From DASQZK01 sp963732905 (GTDB taxonomy: Bacteria > Bacteroidota > Bacteroidia > Bacteroidales > GCA-2748055): a DNA stretch of 64,000 nucleotides. Every line of letters begins with the position of its first letter. The stretch's first letter is position 1. Where the stretch lies: the NCBI GenBank assembly GCA_963732905.1, contig CAVTBM010000001.1, positions 620,001 to 684,000 of the forward strand, given 5' to 3'. Shown piece after piece: positions 59,079 to 64,000 of the stretch. The translations under genes and the position numbers were made by a program. The notes beneath the pieces were generated by a model that was not told where the DNA came from, ran no database searches, and worked only from the letters and a program-made list of their open reading frames with translations.

Positions 59079-61460
59079 TCACAGAGTGATGATTTTATCC
59101 TGTAGTCCTTCAGCGCTGAAATGAAGTTTGATCCGGCCCGGTTTACCCGTTTTTTTCACGATAAAAAGGCATTTGCCATATCTGACTTCCCTCTCAGGAA
59201 TCGAATAGAGGGTGTGGTCGGCCATATCCCCATTGTCAGCTCCCAAAAAGCTGACGGGGCCTTCTGTCTGGAGATTTACCCTGACCTTGTTGGTAGGGCA
59301 GGCAATCCCGCGAGCGTCGGTCACAGTTATATCACACATGATGATTCTTTGTCTTCCGTCAGGTGATACCGGTTCCTGTGTAACCACTTTCAGCCGGGCG
59401 GGACTGCTTGCAGTCTGAAGGCTGTCTTCAGCAACCACTTTATTGTTTATATATGCCCGGGCGGTAAGCGTCCCTGCGAAGAAGCGTACCGGCAGGATGA
59501 TGACGCCACCCGGATAGTCTGCCTTCTTTTTTTTCCCGTGTGAATGGCCGTTGAGAAGGATCTCTGTCTCAGGAGTATTGGTGAACACGACCACCTGGAG
59601 GGAGTCCTGACTTCCGCCATTAAAATTCCAGTCTGATGCCAGTGGAGGCCCGTACCAGATTTTCTGCCAGCTTGTGAAATTATTCATTGAATCGGCGAGA
59701 GAGGCGTCAAGGACCGTCAGCTTGACAAACGGTTTGTCGGCGTAAAGGCTTTTAGTGAAATAGCCATATGGTTTGATCTCCCCGCATGTGTTGATGAACC
59801 CCGTTCTGATCCCTTTGTCGGGCCAGCCACGTGACTCGCCCAGGTAATCGATGCCGGCCCATATAAACTGTCCGGCATCGGCAGGGGAGAGCATAAACCA
59901 CGTATTCTTCGAGAAATCAAGGTTATGGTAATCGTCCACACGACCTTCCTGGTAGACTTTGGTTTCTGATCCCAGGAAGACCTTCCCCGGATAGGTTTGT
60001 TTTAATGTTTTGAACTGTTCAACACGGTAGTTATAAGCCACTACATTCAGGTGATCGATGTACCGGGAAGGGAATTCGCCACCTGGGTGAAGAGCGCAGG
60101 TTATTTCGCGTGTGGTATCGAACATGCTTACCTGGTCCTTTAAAAGTTGAAGGATCTCCACTCCGCGGTCGGGATTATCAAGCTGTTCGGTGGTTTCGTT
60201 TCCGACACTCCACAGCACCACAGAAGGATGATTGCGGTCCCTTTTTACAAAATCGCCCAAATCTTTCCGGAACGTCTGCATAAATGGAGCTCTGTTTCCG
60301 TGATATCCTCCCCATTCCGTTTCCCATTTGTCATACATTTCATCGATTACCACAAAACCCATTTCGTCACACATTTGGAGAACATCCGGGGCGTACGGAT
60401 TGTGACTGAGACGGATTGCGTTCACTCCACAATCCTTTAAGGTCCTGAGCCTTGATTTCATGACTTCCGGATAATAGGCAGAACCCAGGCAGCCAAGGTC
60501 GTGATGCAGACATACCCCTTTCATCATAAGTTTCTTACCGTTCAGTACAAATCCGCTGTCTGGCAAAAATTCCGCATTCCTTACCCCAAACCGGGTGATA
60601 TAGGTATCCAGGATGGTATTGTCCGGAGTGAGAATATCGGTCACCGCCTCGTAGAGGGCCGGATGTTCAGGGCTCCACAAATCCGGCTGGTAGATGGTGA
60701 AGACCTGATCGATGTCCGATTTTACGCCTGTCTCAAGTACGCCCGAGTTGACAACCATCACTTTCTGACCTCCGGGATTATAAATATGACTGATGATCTT
60801 GACGCTCTGCTTCTGACCCGTATGGTTCTGAATTGATGAAGTCATGATCATTTCGACTTTCCCGGTTGAAAATGAAAGGTTTCTGATATAGGTACCCCAT
60901 GGACCGATGTGTACCGGATTTACGGCCAGCAGACTTACATCCCTGTAAATACCCGAACCACTGTACCAGCGGTCAACGGGCATCCCGGAATTATCCACCC
61001 TGACTGCCAGCACGTTTTTCCCGCCCGTGGTTACCAGGGAGGTGATGTCATAATAGCTGCTTTCATAGCCATAAGATCTCTGACCAGCCTTTTTCCCGTT
61101 CACCCAGATCTCTCCGTTCTCATAGATGCCATCAATAAGAAGGTAAATGGTCTTGCCTGCATAGTCACGGGGAATATCCAAAACTTTCCGGTACCAGCCT
61201 ATACCACCTTTAAAATATCCACCGGCTGTTCCGGAAGGATTATCTTCCTTCACAACACTTTCGATGGAAAAATCATGCGGAAGATCGAGCACCCTCCAGC
61301 CCGAATCGTCAAAGCTGGCTACTTCCGCTCCTTCAGCATCCCCGGGATGGAATTTCCAGTTCTGATCCAGATCTTTCTCCTGGCGGAAATCATGGTGATT
61401 AAGGCAGGATGTAAACAGTAAGGGCAAAAAAAGTAAGAGGTGAAATGGCTTAAATTTCAT
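59079..61460 (-). CDS. Second GH2 beta-galactosidase-like lipoprotein
   Basis: 793 residues from ATG 61460 (MKFKPFHLLLFLPLLFTSC, lipobox); an upstream in-frame ATG at 61526 would hide the signal. Same order as the 4598 gene: sugar-binding domain (WRVLDLPHDFSIE, WYSGSGIYRDV), Ig-like, barrel with RLSHNPYAPDVL, acid/base Glu422 in SVGNET and likely nucleophile Glu499 in FLGSET. A DUF4982-like domain and an Ig-like tail follow (VRVNLQTEGPVSFLGADNGD). A distant paralogue of the first GH2; the two may act on different linkages. Confidence 0.92.
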   Translation of the reverse strand: MKFKPFHLLLFLPLLFTSCLNHHDFRQEKDLDQNWKFHPGDAEGAEVASFDDSGWRVLDLPHDFSIESVVKEDNPSGTAGGYFKGGIGWYRKVLDIPRDYAGKTIYLLIDGIYENGEIWVNGKKAGQRSYGYESSYYDITSLVTTGGKNVLAVRVDNSGMPVDRWYSGSGIYRDVSLLAVNPVHIGPWGTYIRNLSFSTGKVEMIMTSSIQNHTGQKQSVKIISHIYNPGGQKVMVVNSGVLETGVKSDIDQVFTIYQPDLWSPEHPALYEAVTDILTPDNTILDTYITRFGVRNAEFLPDSGFVLNGKKLMMKGVCLHHDLGCLGSAYYPEVMKSRLRTLKDCGVNAIRLSHNPYAPDVLQMCDEMGFVVIDEMYDKWETEWGGYHGNRAPFMQTFRKDLGDFVKRDRNHPSVVLWSVGNETTEQLDNPDRGVEILQLLKDQVSMFDTTREITCALHPGGEFPSRYIDHLNVVAYNYRVEQFKTLKQTYPGKVFLGSETKVYQEGRVDDYHNLDFSKNTWFMLSPADAGQFIWAGIDYLGESRGWPDKGIRTGFINTCGEIKPYGYFTKSLYADKPFVKLTVLDASLADSMNNFTSWQKIWYGPPLASDWNFNGGSQDSLQVVVFTNTPETEILLNGHSHGKKKKADYPGGVIILPVRFFAGTLTARAYINNKVVAEDSLQTASSPARLKVVTQEPVSPDGRQRIIMCDITVTDARGIACPTNKVRVNLQTEGPVSFLGADNGDMADHTLYSIPEREVRYGKCLFIVKKTGKPGRIKLHFSAEGLQDKIITL

Positions 61461-61730
61461 TTTTTCAGATTGTTTTAAACTGACATAATAGCTCAAATAA
61501 GGCATGGTGAATGTTTTCACACACAATGGTATAACAAAATACCGTCAGGATGTGTCTGCCAAATGCATGGTTGATCCCGGCCTGAGGAATCCCATTCAGC
61601 AGAATGACATTTTTAGTTTCCCGGCTCTCATATACCCTGAAAAGAAAAACTGGGAGGTGCAGAAAAAAAAGGAATTTGTTTTTCATCAAAGCATTCAAAA
61701 AATGAGCTGTATAAAACAAGCCGGTTTTAA

Positions 61731-62696
61731 TCAGTGTCCGATAAAGTCGGTGATGGTTTTTATCAGTTCTGGCATCACAGGTAAATCCGGGTTACTGTAG
61801 GTCTTTATATTTTCAATTCTGTCTTCAGGAGCTTTCTTGAGAATATGATTCATGCCGTCGATAAATACCAGCTCAGCCTTCGGATCTCCGGCTTTCAGGT
61901 TCTGTGCTTCCTGTTTTGATACCTGGATATCTGTTGTTCCCTGAATGATAAGAACTTTGGTTTTTAGTTTTGATATTTCTGCGACCGGATCATATTTGAG
62001 CCATGACCTGATGAAGGGTTGTACCGATGGACGGAAAACGCTTAGAAGATAAGGATTGATATGCTTTACCTCAAAACCGGCTTTAAGGCTGTCAACAATA
62101 ATGGCTGTCTCCTGTCCGAGAGACGGCGACTGTGCCGAGATCTGGCTTACCAGGATGGATCCGATAGGTTCGCCGGCTCCCGCCAGTGAAATAAAGCCGT
62201 CTACCTTAACCTTTTCCGCCACCAGCATGCCAATCAATGATCCCTGGCTGTGACCCAGGATGTAAAATTTACCGAATCGCCCGTCCTTTTTAAGGTATTC
62301 CATGCATTTTTGGGCGTCACTGACGAAATCATCAAAGACCAGTTCCTGTTCAGTGAATTTATTCTGGTTTTCAGGAATCACCCTTTTATCAAAGCGGAGG
62401 GAAGCTATACCGTTGTGCCCGAGGTCCTCTGCCAGGAATTTTAAGGAGTTATTGGTCATCATCGGATTATTTCCATTCATATCTGTTGGTCCAGACCCTG
62501 CAATGATAAGTACAACTGGCGGTTTTTTAACACCGGCGGGCATAACCAGGTTGGCTTTAAGCCTGATACTGTCATTCATAATGACGACATCCTGCGAGGA
62601 AATGGATGTTGAATCCTGAGAAAAAAGATTTTCAGCAGGGAGGAAAATATACGTGAAAAGCAGGCTGAATAAACTCAGACGTAACCCTTTTTTCAT
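61731..62696 (-). CDS. Secreted alpha/beta hydrolase
   Basis: 321 residues with signal MKKGLRLSLFSLLFTYIFLPAENLFS. Fold: IIAGSGPTDMNGN oxyanion region near 64-76, SLRFDKRVIP near 99, nucleophile elbow GHSQG with Ser150 (ILGHSQGSLIGML), an Asp in GTTDIQVS, and His in DGMNHILKKAP. The N-terminal phrase RLKANLVMP ... TDMNGNNP matches the secreted serine-aminopeptidase-like hydrolases common in this phylum. Exact ester or peptide substrate unknown. It lies upstream of the GH2 on the same strand, 271 bp apart. Confidence 0.86.
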   Translation of the reverse strand: MKKGLRLSLFSLLFTYIFLPAENLFSQDSTSISSQDVVIMNDSIRLKANLVMPAGVKKPPVVLIIAGSGPTDMNGNNPMMTNNSLKFLAEDLGHNGIASLRFDKRVIPENQNKFTEQELVFDDFVSDAQKCMEYLKKDGRFGKFYILGHSQGSLIGMLVAEKVKVDGFISLAGAGEPIGSILVSQISAQSPSLGQETAIIVDSLKAGFEVKHINPYLLSVFRPSVQPFIRSWLKYDPVAEISKLKTKVLIIQGTTDIQVSKQEAQNLKAGDPKAELVFIDGMNHILKKAPEDRIENIKTYSNPDLPVMPELIKTITDFIGH

Positions 62697-63093
62697 GGTA
62701 TATGGATTTTTAGATTATATGGCAAGATACATGAAAAAAACTGAAGTCTGAAGCACCTTTCAGCAAAAAATCGTCTTGCAGTTCTGACATATATCATCAG
62801 GAATCCAAACGTTAGCCCACTGGCTGCTGGTAAAGTTTTATCGTTTATAGAGAAGAGTCGACGGACTTTCCCCGTAAGGGGTGCTTCAGTGGAAGACGGT
62901 GCTCTCTGTAATTTGCTGTAAATTATAAAAAATGATTACCGGGATGGGAAATGGCAGACTAAAATTTTACTTTTGAGCGTTCTTACCGATAGTATTGGTT
63001 TCCGCTGCCGGTGCAATTTTCCCGAATGATTTTCAGCGGAATCCGCAAACCGGGGAGAAGTGAGAATTGTGGCTTTTAAAATTAATTGCGAAC
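62697..63093. other. Intergenic stretch, 397 bp, divergent promoter region
   Basis: This lies between the alpha/beta hydrolase (minus) and a small membrane protein (plus). A short hairpin CCCC-GTAA-GGGG occurs at 62871-62882 without a T-run. No frame of coding quality is seen. It presumably contains promoters for both genes. Confidence 0.35.
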
Positions 63094-63540
63094 ATGACAG
63101 AAAATACAAATTCAAATCCCGGCAATCGGAATCCCGGACCGGTCGGACTTTTCCGTGACAGGAATATAACATCTGATCCTTCAGATCCCATACTTTATTC
63201 GCGATTTTCTATCCGTTTTTTTGCAATATTTTGTTCCACTTTTCTGGGTGGGATTCTAATGGCCATCAATTTACACCGGCTAAACCGGAAAATGGAGCTT
63301 TTCCTCGTCTTGCTGTTCTCTTTCCTCTTTACATTAGGCGGAGCTTTGCTTTTTACGAATTACGGACCGAAATTTGCCAATATTCTCATCATATTCAACC
63401 TGGTGGGTTCGCTGATCCTCGAAGAACTCTACTGGAACCGGGTTATCGGCAGGCATTTTAAATACAGGCGGCGACAAATTTGGCCTGTTGTTCTGGCTGT
63501 ATTTCTGTTTGCCATTCCGGTGCTCCTGACGGCAATGTGA
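63094..63540 (+). CDS. Small four-helix membrane protein of unknown function
   Basis: 148 residues from ATG 63094 (MTENTNSNPGNRNPGPVG); the in-frame ATG at 63067 adds nine residues without homology. Four predicted helices: FSIRFFAIFCSTFLGGILM (about 40-58), FLVLLFSFLFTLGGALLF (about 69-88), ANILIIFNLVGSLILEELY (about 95-114) and IWPVVLAVFLFAIPVLL (about 129-146). The soluble N-terminus is Pro/Asn-rich. No motif suggests a function. Confidence 0.75.
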   Translation: MTENTNSNPGNRNPGPVGLFRDRNITSDPSDPILYSRFSIRFFAIFCSTFLGGILMAINLHRLNRKMELFLVLLFSFLFTLGGALLFTNYGPKFANILIIFNLVGSLILEELYWNRVIGRHFKYRRRQIWPVVLAVFLFAIPVLLTAM

Positions 63541-63765
63541 TCTGGGAATTTTAATGTTTATTCAGGGGCTTCTTCAATGCTTTTCGCCCGTTCACCAATT
63601 TTCACCCCTTCAAAAATTAACATTTATTCCGTTTCATCCTGCAGCAGAAGGTTGAGATACCGGCTCAAAAAAACTTCTGTAGAGCATCTTAAAGATGGCA
63701 GACCTTTAAACTATGATGGATGTCATTTATTCGGAGAGTCAGGAATGATCCCGGTAGCGGCGAGT

Positions 63766-63849
63766 AAATAAAGAAACCGCAAGATGCATAAGCAGGGGTA
63801 TAATCGGTTACTTATAAGGGCCTAAGGCCCCAATGCATCTTGCGGTTTC
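63766..63849 (-). terminator. Long-stem hairpin, likely terminator of a gene at the right edge
   Basis: A perfect 17-bp stem GAAACCGCAAGATGCAT (63773-63789) with its complement at 63833-63849 encloses a 43-nt loop. The loop contains a smaller palindrome GGGCC-TAA-GGCCC (63818-63830). Read on the complement the right arm is followed by TTTATTTAC, a T-rich tract, so it would end a minus-strand gene from the right edge. It may also work as an RNA structure by itself. Confidence 0.55.
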
Positions 63850-63882
63850 GAATTGCATTAATCAGTAAGTTTAGTAATAACG

Positions 63883-64000
63883 CTATGCTTGCGGATTTGT
63901 TTTCGGTATCGGCAATATTATCTGTCCGGACCGAATGGACAAGGAAGGCTGACAATGTACAGTTGAATCTCTGCTTTCATCTCTGCCAGCTTTACTGTGG
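63883..64000 (-). CDS. Possible C-terminus of a SusD-like protein, cut by the right edge
   Basis: Complement frame with stop TAG at 63885-63883 encodes about 38 residues ending SGQIILPIPKTNPQA. The string I-L-P-I-P-K/Q-T is the usual closing motif of SusD/RagB proteins (compare LLFPLPQTEID in the gene at 40543). It is followed by the long hairpin at 63773-63849. An alternative frame to a stop near 63923 is also open, so the call rests only on the motif. Confidence 0.35.
   Translation of the reverse strand, partial: HSKAGRDESRDSTVHCQPSLSIRSGQIILPIPKTNPQA

Overview
The window reads as a piece of a Bacteroidota chromosome, most like a polysaccharide-degrading member of the Bacteroidales/Marinilabiliales. 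The signs are a SusC/SusD pair behind an ECF sigma factor and a FecR-type anti-sigma factor, many secreted glycoside hydrolases (several lipoproteins), type IX secretion C-terminal tails, DUF3857/transglutaminase proteins, and promoters resembling the Bacteroidota TTG-N20-TAnnTTTG pattern. I saw no rRNA, tRNA, CRISPR array, transposase or phage gene. Genus cannot be assigned from the sequence alone.

Layout. 1-932 (minus) is a damaged sugar-uptake/oxidation operon: a Gfo/Idh/MocA dehydrogenase running off the left edge, the last ~50 codons of a zinc alcohol dehydrogenase, and the first 84 codons of a GPH-type sugar symporter joined directly to it, as if a deletion removed what lay between. 1067-7030 carries a membrane-spanning HTH regulator, a GH97 enzyme with a retaining-type nucleophile position and a GH2 beta-galactosidase-like lipoprotein. 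7207-10973 holds a small secreted protein, a secreted creatininase-family protein, an NAD(P)H-dependent FMN reductase and an alpha/beta hydrolase. 11161-27000 has a 1584-residue modular GH30 enzyme, a GH78-like enzyme, a small lipoprotein behind an unusual leader, a T9SS-exported protein, a GH43 lipoprotein with F5/8C and FN3 modules, a Tam-like methyltransferase and a modular T9SS esterase.

27412-34127 has two adjacent DUF3857/transglutaminase-like genes (the second frameshifted and with its catalytic His position occupied by Tyr) and a GH78 rhamnosidase, also frameshifted. 34719-43824 is the recognisable polysaccharide utilization locus: ECF sigma, FecR, SusC with an STN domain, SusD and a formylglycine sulfatase, implying a sulfated glycan as substrate. 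43832-55319 holds a triple-rhodanese sulfurtransferase, an M3 peptidase, a GH92 mannosidase, a polytopic membrane protein, peptidase T and a Tat-exported metallophosphoesterase. 55621-64000 has a CE7-like esterase with a GH2-like N-terminal module, a cysteine-rich radical SAM protein, a truncated secreted-protein remnant, a second GH2 enzyme, a secreted hydrolase, a small membrane protein and, at the right edge, what may be the C-terminus of a SusD-like protein.

Taken together, the genes describe a cell that binds and imports oligosaccharides through SusC/D. It trims galactose, rhamnose, mannose, arabinose/xylose and acyl or sulfate substituents with periplasmic or surface enzymes. The two truncated genes and two single-base frameshifts point either to local gene decay or to base-level and structural errors in the assembly. 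No wholly new system stands out. The best leads are the transmembrane HTH/PKD regulator, the cysteine-rich radical SAM family, the degenerate transglutaminase pair, the unusual CE7 fusion and the duplicated leader element near 18.8 kb.
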